Source: Burkholderia lata (GTDB lineage Bacteria; Pseudomonadota; Gammaproteobacteria; Burkholderiales; Burkholderiaceae). Taken from it: 64,000 bases of DNA. The notes beneath the pieces are model-generated. The model did not search any database and was not told the DNA's origin. It worked only from the letters and a program-made list of their open reading frames with translations. Shown here piece after piece: positions 1 to 8,285 of this stretch. Where the stretch lies: positions 3,100,001-3,164,000 of the forward strand of contig NC_007511.1 in NCBI RefSeq assembly GCF_000012945.1, written 5' to 3'. A program made the translations under genes and the position numbers. How positions within the stretch are numbered: the first letter of the stretch is position 1; every line of letters starts with the position of its first letter.

Positions 1-220
1 AGCAGGCGAACCACGGCGACTGGCCGTCGGTCCGCAGCACTTCGATCACGTATTCGAGGTTCTTGCCGGCGACGACCTTTTCATAAGGGGCCGACTTCGA
101 TGCGACCTCGAAGACATTCGAGAACGCGTAGTGTTGAGCGCTGCCGCTCGTGATTTCGATCTCGCCCTTCCGGTAATGGTCGAGCGAGCCAAAGACGGTG
201 TGGAATGCCGTGTCGGTCAT
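1..220 (-). CDS. 5' part of an unrecognised small enzyme gene (truncated by the window edge)
   Basis: The reading frame starts at an ATG at 220 and stays open to the window edge, so only about 73 N-terminal residues are visible. A good ribosome binding site (GGAGACAG) sits just upstream. The visible protein begins MTDTAFHTVFGSLDHYRKG and has no signal peptide or membrane segment. It follows an MFS transporter gene and a LysR gene on the same strand, and a palindrome shared with the MFS promoter lies 86 bp upstream at 307-323. This suggests a catabolic enzyme acting on the transported substrate. A cupin-type dioxygenase is possible, but the part I see carries no diagnostic motif, so I assign no function. 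Confidence 0.75.
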   Translation of the reverse strand, partial: MTDTAFHTVFGSLDHYRKGEIEITSGSAQHYAFSNVFEVASKSAPYEKVVAGKNLEYVIEVLRTDGQSPWFAC

Positions 221-306
221 TTCTGTCTCCTGAGTTGAACCGCTTGTTGGATTCAACTCTAGGGGCAAGGCACCACCGCAACAAGGCACGGGACGGCGAC
301 TACGGC

Positions 307-323
307 ATTTGCGTTTCGCGAAT
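307..323. promoter_or_regulatory. Palindromic operator, copy 1 (LysR-type T-N11-A box)
   Basis: The sequence ATTTGCGTTTCGCGAAT is a near-perfect palindrome (ATTYGCG-N3-CGCRAAT) followed by AATC. The same element occurs at 2870-2886. This copy lies between the 3' end of the LysR gene and the start of the truncated gene at 220, so it probably controls that gene. That the neighbouring LysR protein binds it is an inference. Confidence 0.6.
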
Positions 324-335
324 AATCCGCGCGGT

Positions 336-1265
336 TCAGCGCACCCAGCCACGCTCCAGAAGCGGAAGGTCCCACGGCGATTCGTCGCCGATGGTTTCCG
401 CGAGGAATTCGACCAGCGCCTTCACCTTCAGCGCCTGTCGCTGCGTTGCGGGATAAACCGCGGCAAAGCTCAGTGGCGCGAGCTGGAAGTCGGTGAGGAT
501 AGGCACCAGCCGGCCCGCAACGAGCGCCTCGCTCGCGACGAGCGTGGGCAGGCACACGACGCCGCCGCCGGACAGCGCATACTCGCGCAGCAGGTGCACG
601 GAGTTCGAGCGGATCATGCCCGGCAACTCCATTTCGACGACCTCGTCGCCGCGCGTCATCGTCCAGCGGTTGCGCGACGGATAGCCCGAATAAAGTGCCG
701 TGGTGTGCTGCAGCAGGTCGCGTGGATGTTGTGGCGCACCATGCGCGTCGAGGTACGCAGGCGACGCGCAGAAGAGGCGCCTGACGGTGAACAGCCGCCG
801 TTCGATCAGCGACTCGGAGATCGGCGGGAAGATCTGGAACGCGATGTCGAACCCTTCTTCGACAGGGTCCACGACACGGTCATTGACGATCACGTCGAGC
901 TGAATGCCCGGGTAGCGCCGGTTGAATTCCATCAGCGGCGCGCCGAAGTGATCGAGCGCGAAACCGGGCAGCATCTGGATGCGCAGCCGCCCGGTCGGGG
1001 TCGCGCGAAGCTCGCGCATCTGGTCCGTCAGCTCGTTGACGCGCCCCACCACCTCCGCGCACTCGCGATAGAACGCTTCGCCCACTTCCGACAGGCGCAC
1101 GTGGCGCGTGCTGCGATGGAACAGCGGCGCGTTGACGAACTTCTCGAGCTGCTGGATGCGGTTCGTCACGACGGAGCTGGTCACGCCGAGCTGCCGCGCC
1201 GCCTCGGCGAAGCTGCTCGCCTCCGCCACCCTGACGAATGCCTCGATGCTCAGGAACCGGTCCAT
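336..1265 (-). CDS. LysR-family transcriptional regulator (CrgA-like)
   Basis: This 309-residue protein has the usual LysR length. Its N-terminal winged helix-turn-helix spans about residues 4-62 (FLSIEAFVRVAEASSFAEAA, then the recognition helix around TSSVVTNRIQQLE). A periplasmic-binding-protein-like effector domain follows from about residue 90. It lies between the MFS gene and the truncated enzyme gene, all on one strand, and the shared palindrome sits upstream of each neighbour, so it most likely regulates both. The ATG at 1265 starts the canonical LysR N-terminus. The inducer cannot be told from the sequence. Confidence 0.92.
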   Translation of the reverse strand: MDRFLSIEAFVRVAEASSFAEAARQLGVTSSVVTNRIQQLEKFVNAPLFHRSTRHVRLSEVGEAFYRECAEVVGRVNELTDQMRELRATPTGRLRIQMLPGFALDHFGAPLMEFNRRYPGIQLDVIVNDRVVDPVEEGFDIAFQIFPPISESLIERRLFTVRRLFCASPAYLDAHGAPQHPRDLLQHTTALYSGYPSRNRWTMTRGDEVVEMELPGMIRSNSVHLLREYALSGGGVVCLPTLVASEALVAGRLVPILTDFQLAPLSFAAVYPATQRQALKVKALVEFLAETIGDESPWDLPLLERGWVR

Positions 1266-1411
1266 ACCGCGCCCTTTTTCGACAGCGAAACCGGCAGTCT
1301 ACCCGTGCGGGTAACGGGCTGTGTCATGCGGGAGGCGTCACTCTGTCACCCAATCGATGTCAATCGCCGGCGGCACCCGCTCCCGAATGCACCGCCGTGC
1401 CCGCGCGGACG

Positions 1412-2668
1412 TTACCGCGATTGCTCACCCGCCGCCAGTTCCGGTTGCACGGCCGCCACGCGACGCTGCAGCACGGCCGGCGCGGTTTCCTTCAGCAGCA
1501 AGCTGACCACGATGCCCAGCACGACCGAGCACATCGGCAGCCACAGAATGTTCTGGATGCCAAAGTGTGCGGCGACGTAGCCGCCCATCGCCGGCGCGAT
1601 GCCGCCGCCGAAGATTTCGCCGACACCGACCACCACGCCGATCGACGTCGACACGAGCCCGACGGGCGCGGCCTCGGTCGCCACCGGGCCGGACAGCAGC
1701 GACACCAGCCCGAGCGTGAAGAACGACGCGACGAACAGGACCCCGAACAGCACGACCGGCTGCGGGCCGAGGCCGCGGAAGATATAGAGCATCACGGCCG
1801 TTCCCGCGAAGCCGACGATGCTCGCGAGGCGGCGGCCGACCAGGTCGGACAGGCCCGGCAACCCGAACTGCCCGAGAAAACCGCCGAAGCCGATCGCCGA
1901 CACGACGAGGCCCATCTTCTGCGTGCCGAGCGCCAGGTAGTCGGTCAGGTACAGCGGCAGCAGCGCGCCGAGCACGAATACGCCGGTCATCGCGCAGCAC
2001 AGCGCGGCCATCGCGACGAGGATGTTGCGGCTCTTGAGCACATGGCCGAGCGACGCCGGCGCATGCTCCGACGCGACGGCCTTCGTGACCTTGGGCTCAC
2101 GGATGACGAAGAACATGATCGCGCCGAGGATCAGGCCGGGAACGGCGACGAGCGCAAAGACCCAACGCCACGACACGAAGCCGAGCAGCTGCGTCGCGAT
2201 GATCGGCGACAGCGCGAGCCCGAACAGCGCGAAGCCGCTTTGCTGCAGGCCGAGGTTCAGCCCGCGCCGCCGCGGATGCGACGCGTCGGCCGTCGCGGCA
2301 AAGCTCGTCGGGCAGAACGAGCCTTCGGCCACGCCCATCAGGCCGCGAATCGCCATCAACCCGAGCAGCCCGCCCGCGAGCCCCGAGAAGCCCGACAGCA
2401 GCGAGAACGCGAGGATGGCCGGAATCAGCACCTTCCGGCGGCCGATCTTGTCGGAGATACCGCCCATCAGCGCCGCGAAAATACCCCACGACAGGCCGAG
2501 CACGCCGATGCAGTTGCCGACGTCCTGCGCGTTCAGGTTGAGGTCCTTCATGATCGAAGGGAACAGCGGCGCGATCAGCCAGCGATCGAGGCCGACCAGC
2601 CCGAAACCGAGCGCCAGCAGCGTGACCGCCTTCCACTCGTATGAGGTATCCCACTCGTTTGCTTTCAT
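1412..2668 (-). CDS. MFS transporter, probable aromatic/organic acid permease
   Basis: This 418-residue protein is predicted to have 12 transmembrane segments. The first segment carries a DRWLIAPLFPSI signature and is followed by the MFS motif A loop (GGISDKIGRRK, about residues 67-77), typical of anion:cation symporters for aromatic or small organic acids. I chose the ATG at 2668 (MKANEWD) because GGAGACGGAC precedes it; the longer frame upstream has no membrane character and no good ribosome binding site. An operator-like palindrome lies 201 bp upstream. It probably imports the substrate of the enzyme encoded at 1-220. Confidence 0.9.
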   Translation of the reverse strand: MKANEWDTSYEWKAVTLLALGFGLVGLDRWLIAPLFPSIMKDLNLNAQDVGNCIGVLGLSWGIFAALMGGISDKIGRRKVLIPAILAFSLLSGFSGLAGGLLGLMAIRGLMGVAEGSFCPTSFAATADASHPRRRGLNLGLQQSGFALFGLALSPIIATQLLGFVSWRWVFALVAVPGLILGAIMFFVIREPKVTKAVASEHAPASLGHVLKSRNILVAMAALCCAMTGVFVLGALLPLYLTDYLALGTQKMGLVVSAIGFGGFLGQFGLPGLSDLVGRRLASIVGFAGTAVMLYIFRGLGPQPVVLFGVLFVASFFTLGLVSLLSGPVATEAAPVGLVSTSIGVVVGVGEIFGGGIAPAMGGYVAAHFGIQNILWLPMCSVVLGIVVSLLLKETAPAVLQRRVAAVQPELAAGEQSR

Positions 2669-3184
2669 GTCCGTCTCCGTGGACACAGGTTCGCCTGCGC
2701 GCGCCGCAGCGCCTGCGCATGAGCCAGGTCCGATGGTTTTTGTGTGCGACGCGAATCGCGAGGAAGTGCCGGCCGCCGTTCGGGTTCGACGCGCCGAGTT
2801 CAATCGGCCGACGTCACCACGATAGGTGCACGGCCGCCAATCGGGTATGGAACAACCGGCGAACGCGCCATTCGCGAAACGCAAATAATCGCGGGCGGTG
2901 CGCGGGAAGCATCGACGGAGAAGCGCGGAGCGAACGAAAGCGGCGTTGAAGCAGCGCTCATTCGCGTGTCACGGGGGAATCCCTCATAGACATGGCGGCG
3001 GCTGCATTTCGCCGCATGAGCACGGCGAACCGCCATTCGGGCACGCCCCGGCGCTCGCCGCCGTTCAGCGGTAAAACGCGGCAAGCCGGCCGCTTCGGCG
3101 TGGCCGAACCAGCCAGTTGCCTTCGCAACGGGCTGCCCTCGGCGGCAATGCGCGGGGCGACATCATCGACGCATCACCGGACAT
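2669..3184. other. Intergenic region with MFS promoter and operator; no gene seen
   Basis: This stretch of about 516 bases separates the MFS start from the NIPSNAP stop. I see no credible coding sequence on either strand. The only clear element is the palindrome at 2870-2886. The rest presumably holds the MFS promoter and the 3' end of the upstream transcript. Confidence 0.5.
2870..2886. promoter_or_regulatory. Palindromic operator, copy 2 (upstream of the MFS gene)
   Basis: The sequence ATTCGCGAAACGCAAAT is followed by AATC, the same palindrome and 3' extension as at 307-323. It lies 201 bp upstream of the MFS start. Two copies flanking a LysR-centred module point to a shared operator. Confidence 0.6.
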
Positions 3185-3799
3185 TCAGCACAGCGGAGAC
3201 CACGCCTCCGGCAGGCAAATCGTCGACGTGGCCCGCTCGATCTGCTGCGGTCCGCCCTTGGGCGGCCAGAGCCCTTCGGCATAGTGGCGCGCGCGCAAGG
3301 CCATGCGCTCCTCCAGGCTCGAGAACCCCCAGATATGGGCGATGCGAGGCGGGCCATCGATCGCGTACATGTTCGCGACGAGATGAGACGTATAGGCTTC
3401 GGCCGGACCGACGGCCTGCTCCCACGCGGCGATCGTCGGCGCGATCCCGGCCGGTTTGAGCCAATAGCGGCGAAATTCGTAGAACCTGCCGAGTTTCGAC
3501 GGCTCGATCTCGGGCAGGAACGGAAAGCGTTCGTAGGTTTCCATGTTGAGACCCACGTCGGCACCGTCGATATTGAACGGCCCGCCGCTCATCAACGCAC
3601 GACGGCGCTCCTGCTGCAGTTCGTCGACGTCGTCGAAGCCGCGCAACACGACGATCTGCCCCAACTCGCCGATTTCCGAACGCCAGGCGCCAAGGAGACG
3701 CCCCGCGGCCCCCGGATCCGATACCCATCGGTGCGCCCCGGCGGAAACGGCATCCTGCGCCAGCAGCCAACACGACAACGTCGTCAGTTCATACTGCAT
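3185..3799 (-). CDS. NIPSNAP-family protein
   Basis: This 204-residue soluble protein begins MQYELTTLSC and carries the NIPSNAP ferredoxin-like fold: a first module with 'LLGAWRSEIGELGQIVVLRGF' character around residues 38-58 and a second around 'FYEFRRYWLKPAG' (about residues 107-120). These proteins are small dimeric alpha-beta barrel relatives with few defined biochemical roles. I chose the ATG at 3799 because GAGGG lies nine bases upstream; the in-frame ATG at 3808 directly abuts that sequence. It is a single gene, divergent from the cysteine desulfurase gene at 3999. Confidence 0.82.
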   Translation of the reverse strand: MQYELTTLSCWLLAQDAVSAGAHRWVSDPGAAGRLLGAWRSEIGELGQIVVLRGFDDVDELQQERRRALMSGGPFNIDGADVGLNMETYERFPFLPEIEPSKLGRFYEFRRYWLKPAGIAPTIAAWEQAVGPAEAYTSHLVANMYAIDGPPRIAHIWGFSSLEERMALRARHYAEGLWPPKGGPQQIERATSTICLPEAWSPLC

Positions 3800-3998
3800 C
3801 TCGACCATCCCTCGCAAAATGGGCGGCGGACGCGCCAGTCGCACCCGCCCGCCGCCAGAAAAATAAATTCCCCCAATCCACATTCAGATAAAACGTTATT
3901 CCATATCAAGCTGAATCGCCAGCCAACTTTGGATCCTTTTTCCCTCCTGTCCCCCGTATCATTTCTTCCATTCCGAAAGAAACGAGTATGAGAAGGAC

Positions 3999-5477
3999 AT
4001 GAGCGACACCACCACGCTGCACTACCTCGACTACGCCGCCACGACCCCCGCCGATCCGCGCGTGATCGAAGCGATGACGGCCTGCCTCGGCTTCGACGGC
4101 ATCTTCGGCAACCCCGCATCGAGCTCGCATGCCGCCGGCCGGCTGGCGAAAGACAAGGTCGAACAGGCACGCGCACAAGTCGCCGCGCTGATCGGCGCGG
4201 ATGCCGACGAGATCGTCTGGACGTCCGGCGCCACCGAATCGAACAACCTCGCGCTGAAGGGCTATGCGGAAAACGCGACCGGCAAGCGCCACCTGGTCAC
4301 GAGCCGCATCGAGCACAAGGCCATTCTCGACACGATGGCGAACCTGTCGAAGCACGGCTCGTCGGTCACGTTCCTGACGCCCACCCGCGACGGCGAGATC
4401 ACCGTCGACGCGGTCGCTGCCGCGATCGGCCCCGATACGGGCCTCGTGTCGCTGATGCTCGTGAACAACGAGCTCGGCACGCTGACCGATATTGGCGCAA
4501 TCTCGCGCATCGTGCATGACGCGGGCGCGCTGCTCCACGTCGACGCCGCGCAGGCGCTCGGCAAGACGCCGATCGACGTGCGCGCGCTCGGCATCGACAT
4601 GCTGTCGATGTCCGCGCACAAGGTGTACGGCCCGAAGGGCATCGGCGCGCTGTTCGTGCGCCGCGACATCGCGGACCGGATCGCCCCGCAGATTCACGGC
4701 GGCGGGCACGAGCGCGGCTTGCGCTCGGGCACGCTCGCGACGCATCAGATCGTCGGCATGGGCGTCGCATGCGAACTGGCCGCTGACAAGCTCGACGGCG
4801 AAACCGCACGGATCGCAGCGCTCGGCGCCCGCCTGACGGACGCGCTGGTCGCGCTCGGCGATGTCACGCAGAACGCGGCCGCCGCGCGCCGCATCCCGCA
4901 CACGCTGAGCCTGACGGTGAATGCGCCGGGCTTCTTCCCGTTCATGCTCGGCGAAGCGCTCGCCGTGTCGTCGACGTCCGCGTGCAACTCGACCAGCGGC
5001 GCACCGTCCCACGTGCTGACCGCGATCGGCCTCGATGCGGAGACGGCAGGCCGCACCGTGCGCGTGAGCTTCGGCCGCTTCACGACGGAGCAGGATGTCG
5101 ACTTCGCGATCGCCTGCTTCCGCCACGCGATCGAACAGTGTCGCGCGACGGCGGCGAACGGGTTCTCCGCGTCGCGGCAGATCACGCCGGCCGACCTGAA
5201 GGCGATCCGCAATGCCGGCTTCCGCTCGGTCATCTGCAATCGTCCGGACGGCGAAGGCGACGAACATCCGGCGTTCGATGAAATCGCCGCGGCAGCCCGC
5301 GAACTGGGCCTCGAAGCGCGCTATCTGCCGGTCGAGCGCGACCGCATCGGCGATGCGGAGATCGATGCCTTCGGTGAACTGGTCGACACGCTGCAGAAGC
5401 CGGTGCTCGCATACTGCCGCAGCGGCAACCGCTCCGGCATGCTGTGGAATCGCTTGTCCGCCCGGCGTATGGCGTGA
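3999..5477 (+). CDS. Class V aminotransferase (cysteine desulfurase, NifS/IscS type) fused to a DUF442/BLH-type phosphatase-fold domain
   Basis: The 492-residue protein has two parts. Residues 1 to about 385 form a PLP-dependent cysteine desulfurase: YLDYAATTPADPR at the N-terminus, the PLP lysine in SAHKVYGPKG (about residues 206-215), and a reactive-cysteine loop SSTSACNSTSGAPS near residue 330. Residues from about 395 form a DUF442 (TIGR01244-like) domain with ITPADLKAIRNAGFRSVICN and the catalytic loop YCRSGNRSG near the C-terminus. The desulfurase would make a persulfide from cysteine; the loop cysteine of the second domain could accept sulfur, which is inference. It is monocistronic. 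AGAAGGAC precedes the ATG. No isc or suf genes lie nearby. Confidence 0.88.
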   Translation: MSDTTTLHYLDYAATTPADPRVIEAMTACLGFDGIFGNPASSSHAAGRLAKDKVEQARAQVAALIGADADEIVWTSGATESNNLALKGYAENATGKRHLVTSRIEHKAILDTMANLSKHGSSVTFLTPTRDGEITVDAVAAAIGPDTGLVSLMLVNNELGTLTDIGAISRIVHDAGALLHVDAAQALGKTPIDVRALGIDMLSMSAHKVYGPKGIGALFVRRDIADRIAPQIHGGGHERGLRSGTLATHQIVGMGVACELAADKLDGETARIAALGARLTDALVALGDVTQNAAAARRIPHTLSLTVNAPGFFPFMLGEALAVSSTSACNSTSGAPSHVLTAIGLDAETAGRTVRVSFGRFTTEQDVDFAIACFRHAIEQCRATAANGFSASRQITPADLKAIRNAGFRSVICNRPDGEGDEHPAFDEIAAAARELGLEARYLPVERDRIGDAEIDAFGELVDTLQKPVLAYCRSGNRSGMLWNRLSARRMA

Positions 5478-5608
5478 GCCGGAACACCGCGCCGCTCAAC
5501 GGTTCCCCCGCGTTCGAGTACGACGCCGACGCATCGATGCGCTCGGGTCAGCCCGGGTGCCGGTGAAATCCGTCACAATGGCCGCCGTGTCCGTGACCCG
5601 AACTCCGA

Positions 5609-6028
5609 ATGCCCTGTCCGTCAAACTCCCGCGCGGAGAAGCGCGCCGACGCTGATGCCCGTTCAGCCCACACCCCGTTCACCTGGCGGCGTGCCGGCCG
5701 AGCCGCCGCGCTGCTGCTTGCCGCGAGCGTCGCCGCGTGCGACGCAACGCCGGTACCGGACCGGCTCTCGGAATTCGACGCGACCTACGCGATGAAGGAG
5801 CGGTTCGGCCTCGGCGACGTCATGGTGATTCTCGGGTCCTGCATCGGCCCGAAAAACCCGACTTACCCGATCCAGGCGGCCTGCACGCTGGTCATCCGCG
5901 CGAACGGCCACGGGACGGAAACGCAGGCCGATTTCCACTGGAACGGAACGAAATGGGTGGCCGAGCACACCCAGTCGCGGGACATCCTGCCCTATCCCGA
6001 TCCGAAGCTCGCAGAGTGGGTGAAGTAA
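5609..6028 (+). CDS. Small predicted lipoprotein of unknown function
   Basis: This 139-residue protein has a polar N-terminus of about 32 residues, a hydrophobic stretch (AALLLAASVAAC) and a cysteine at about residue 44 in a lipobox-like VAAC context, suggesting a lipid-anchored periplasmic protein. The mature part has two further cysteines (GSCIGP and AACTL) that could form a disulfide. I recognise no family. The N-terminus is long for a lipoprotein, but I found no alternative start codon in frame before the hydrophobic segment. Confidence 0.65.
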   Translation: MPCPSNSRAEKRADADARSAHTPFTWRRAGRAAALLLAASVAACDATPVPDRLSEFDATYAMKERFGLGDVMVILGSCIGPKNPTYPIQAACTLVIRANGHGTETQADFHWNGTKWVAEHTQSRDILPYPDPKLAEWVK

Positions 6029-6067
6029 GCGCAGCGCACAACGCCCGCATTCTGCGCAAGACGGCCG

Positions 6068-7168
6068 CTACTTCGGATACTCCAGCTGCAACGCGACCCA
6101 GCCCGATGTCGCATCGCCGTAGCGGGCCGCGATGTCGCCGAGCACACCGGGCAGCACGGATTCCCCACGCCGGGCGGCCGGCGTCGTCACGCTCACATGC
6201 CGGGCATTCGGCGGCTGCGCCAGCAACCGCAGCCCGTGCCTTGACGCGATCACGCGCGTGTCCGCCGTCGCGACGACGTCACTGCGCCAGGTTCGCGCCC
6301 ATGCGTCGGCGGTCAACACAACCGACAGCTCGTCAAACCCGTTTTCGACCGGAAGATCGAACGTCTCGTGCCGCCAGAACGCGACGCGGTTCGTCAACGC
6401 GACCGTCACCGCACGCGCAGTCAACGCGAACCGGCGGCCGTCGTGAACATCGCTCCATGTCTGCACGCCGACGCGCCGCGCCGTCTCGCGCGCCGCTGCC
6501 GGCCCGGCCAGCGCACTCACCAAGGCCAGCGAAGCGGGAATCGACGCCGACACGCCGGTCGTCGTCATGACGTTGCCGTCCATCACGTAGCGTCGATCGT
6601 CGACCCACGTCGTATCGGCAAAGCGGCGGCGCAGGCCGTCGCGCGAATACCAGTGGGACGTCGCCGTGCGATGCCGCAGCAGGCCCGCATTCGCGAGGAC
6701 TTCCGCGCCATCGCAGATCGCCACCATCGTCGCGCCGGCAACGGCCTGCTTGCGCAGCCACGCCAATACCACCGGGCTGTCCGCGCGATGCAGCGCGGGC
6801 ACGATCACGACATCGGCCCCCGCAGGCGTTGCGGCATCGAACCGTTCGACCGTCATATCGGCCAGCATGCGCAGCGCGGGCATCAGTTCGACCTCGCCTT
6901 CGTCGGCCGACACGGTGACGACATCGACCGCACCGGACGTCTTCAGAATCGCGTACGGCACGATGAAATCGGTCGTCTCGGTTCCAGCGTTGTCCGCGAC
7001 GATCGCTACAAGCGGCCGCGTGCGGCCCGCTTTCGGCACGCCGATCGTCAGCGCGCGTGCGACCGGCAGTGCGTCCTCCGCCTTCGCCGGTGCCGTCCGC
7101 CCCGCTGCGCACGCGCCCAGCATCGCGCCCGCGAGCAGCACTGCGCCGCCTGTCTTCCATACCCGCAT
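6068..7168 (-). CDS. DJ-1/PfpI-family lipoprotein
   Basis: This 366-residue protein begins with a lipoprotein signal (MRVWKTGGAVLLAGAMLGAC, lipobox LGAC). A DJ-1/PfpI domain follows, covering about residues 50-215, with the nucleophile-elbow cysteine in VAICDGAEVLANAGLL (about residues 149-164). A second region of unknown fold covers the last 150 residues. It is transcribed divergently from a GlxA-type regulator with the same DJ-1 fold, separated by 88 bp, which suggests the two sense or handle related small molecules. The catalytic activity cannot be told from the sequence. Confidence 0.8.
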   Translation of the reverse strand: MRVWKTGGAVLLAGAMLGACAAGRTAPAKAEDALPVARALTIGVPKAGRTRPLVAIVADNAGTETTDFIVPYAILKTSGAVDVVTVSADEGEVELMPALRMLADMTVERFDAATPAGADVVIVPALHRADSPVVLAWLRKQAVAGATMVAICDGAEVLANAGLLRHRTATSHWYSRDGLRRRFADTTWVDDRRYVMDGNVMTTTGVSASIPASLALVSALAGPAAARETARRVGVQTWSDVHDGRRFALTARAVTVALTNRVAFWRHETFDLPVENGFDELSVVLTADAWARTWRSDVVATADTRVIASRHGLRLLAQPPNARHVSVTTPAARRGESVLPGVLGDIAARYGDATSGWVALQLEYPK

Positions 7169-7256
7169 CGTCCCCCCGCATCCGTCGATTGCACGTCCGG
7201 AAAATTACAAGGATCATGCTCGCGGTCACAAGGACAACTCCACCGCACTTTCCGCC

Positions 7257-8273
7257 ATGTCCCAGTCAACCTGTTCGGCACGCGACATCGTTGTCGTCGG
7301 CTTCGAAGGCGTCCAGTCGCTCGACATCACGGGCCCGATGGAAGTGTTCGCGGTCGCGAACCGTTACCTGCCCGACCATGCCGTGCCGTACCGGCTCACG
7401 CTCGCGTCGCAACACGGGGACGACATCGTCACGCATGCGGGCTTGCGGCTCGCCGGTACCGTCGCGCTGGCGGCGCTGCCGGCGCGGATCGACACGATCG
7501 TCGTCGCCGGCGGCGATGAAGCGGCGCTGCGACACGCGGCGTCGGAAGCCGGCGTGCTGCCGTGGCTGCGCACGCGGATCGCGGACACGCGGCGCATCGC
7601 GAGCATCTGCACGGGAGCGTTCGTGCTCGCCGCGGGCGGATGGCTGGACGGCAAGCGCGCGACCACGCACTGGAACCGGTGCGCGATGCTGCAGGCACTC
7701 TGTCCCGACGCGCGGATCGAGCCCGACGCGATCTACGTCAGCGACCCGCCGTTCCATACGTCGGCCGGCGTGACGGCCGGCATCGATCTGTGTCTTGCAC
7801 TGGTCGAGGCGGATTGCGGTGCGCCGACCGCGCTCGCGGTCGCACGCGAACTCGTGTTGTTCATGCACCGGCCCGGCGGGCAGGCACAGTTCAGCGTCGG
7901 GCTCGGCTCGCTGGCCAGCGCAACGCCGCGCATGCGTACCCTGCTTGCCGAGATCGCCGACGATCCGGCCGGCGATCTCGGCGTCGCCGCGCTGGCCGCA
8001 CGGATGCACATGAGCGAACGCTCGTTTGCGCGCCACTTCCTCAAGGAAACCGGGCGATCACCCGCGCAATTCGTACTGGCAGCACGGGTCGAGCGCGCGA
8101 AGGCGCTGCTCGAGCGGGCCGACTGGCCGCTCGAACGCATCGCCGAACGGTCGGGATTCGGCAGTGTCGACGCGCTACAGCGCGCATTCGCGAAACAGGT
8201 CGGCGTCTCGCCGCGCGACTATCGCGCGCGCTTCGGCGTGCATCCCCACCCCGACAGACAGCGGACCGCTTAG
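7257..8273 (+). CDS. GlxA-family transcriptional regulator (DJ-1-like sensor plus AraC DNA-binding domain)
   Basis: This 338-residue protein has an N-terminal DJ-1/PfpI-like domain (DIVVVGFEGVQSLDITGPME at about residues 10-29; elbow region ASICTGAFVLAAGG near residue 117) and a C-terminal AraC tandem helix-turn-helix from about residue 230 (MHMSERSFARHFLKETG, then LERIAERSGFGSVDALQRAF). This is the GlxA/FtrA/ArgR2 architecture. I chose the ATG at 7257 because it starts just before the conserved domain. It is divergent from the DJ-1 lipoprotein gene, so autoregulation and control of that neighbour are likely. Confidence 0.92.
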   Translation: MSQSTCSARDIVVVGFEGVQSLDITGPMEVFAVANRYLPDHAVPYRLTLASQHGDDIVTHAGLRLAGTVALAALPARIDTIVVAGGDEAALRHAASEAGVLPWLRTRIADTRRIASICTGAFVLAAGGWLDGKRATTHWNRCAMLQALCPDARIEPDAIYVSDPPFHTSAGVTAGIDLCLALVEADCGAPTALAVARELVLFMHRPGGQAQFSVGLGSLASATPRMRTLLAEIADDPAGDLGVAALAARMHMSERSFARHFLKETGRSPAQFVLAARVERAKALLERADWPLERIAERSGFGSVDALQRAFAKQVGVSPRDYRARFGVHPHPDRQRTA

Positions 8274-8285
8274 GCCGCGCCCGCA

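Noticed and set aside
1238..2644. Long plus-strand open frame of 468 codons opposite the MFS gene
   Set aside because: It is Arg/Ala/Asp/His-rich, lacks domains and a ribosome binding site, and mirrors a clear MFS gene. High GC creates such antisense frames throughout the window.
3906..5267. Minus-strand 453-codon frame opposite the cysteine desulfurase gene
   Set aside because: Composition is that of an antisense shadow; the plus strand has clear catalytic motifs.
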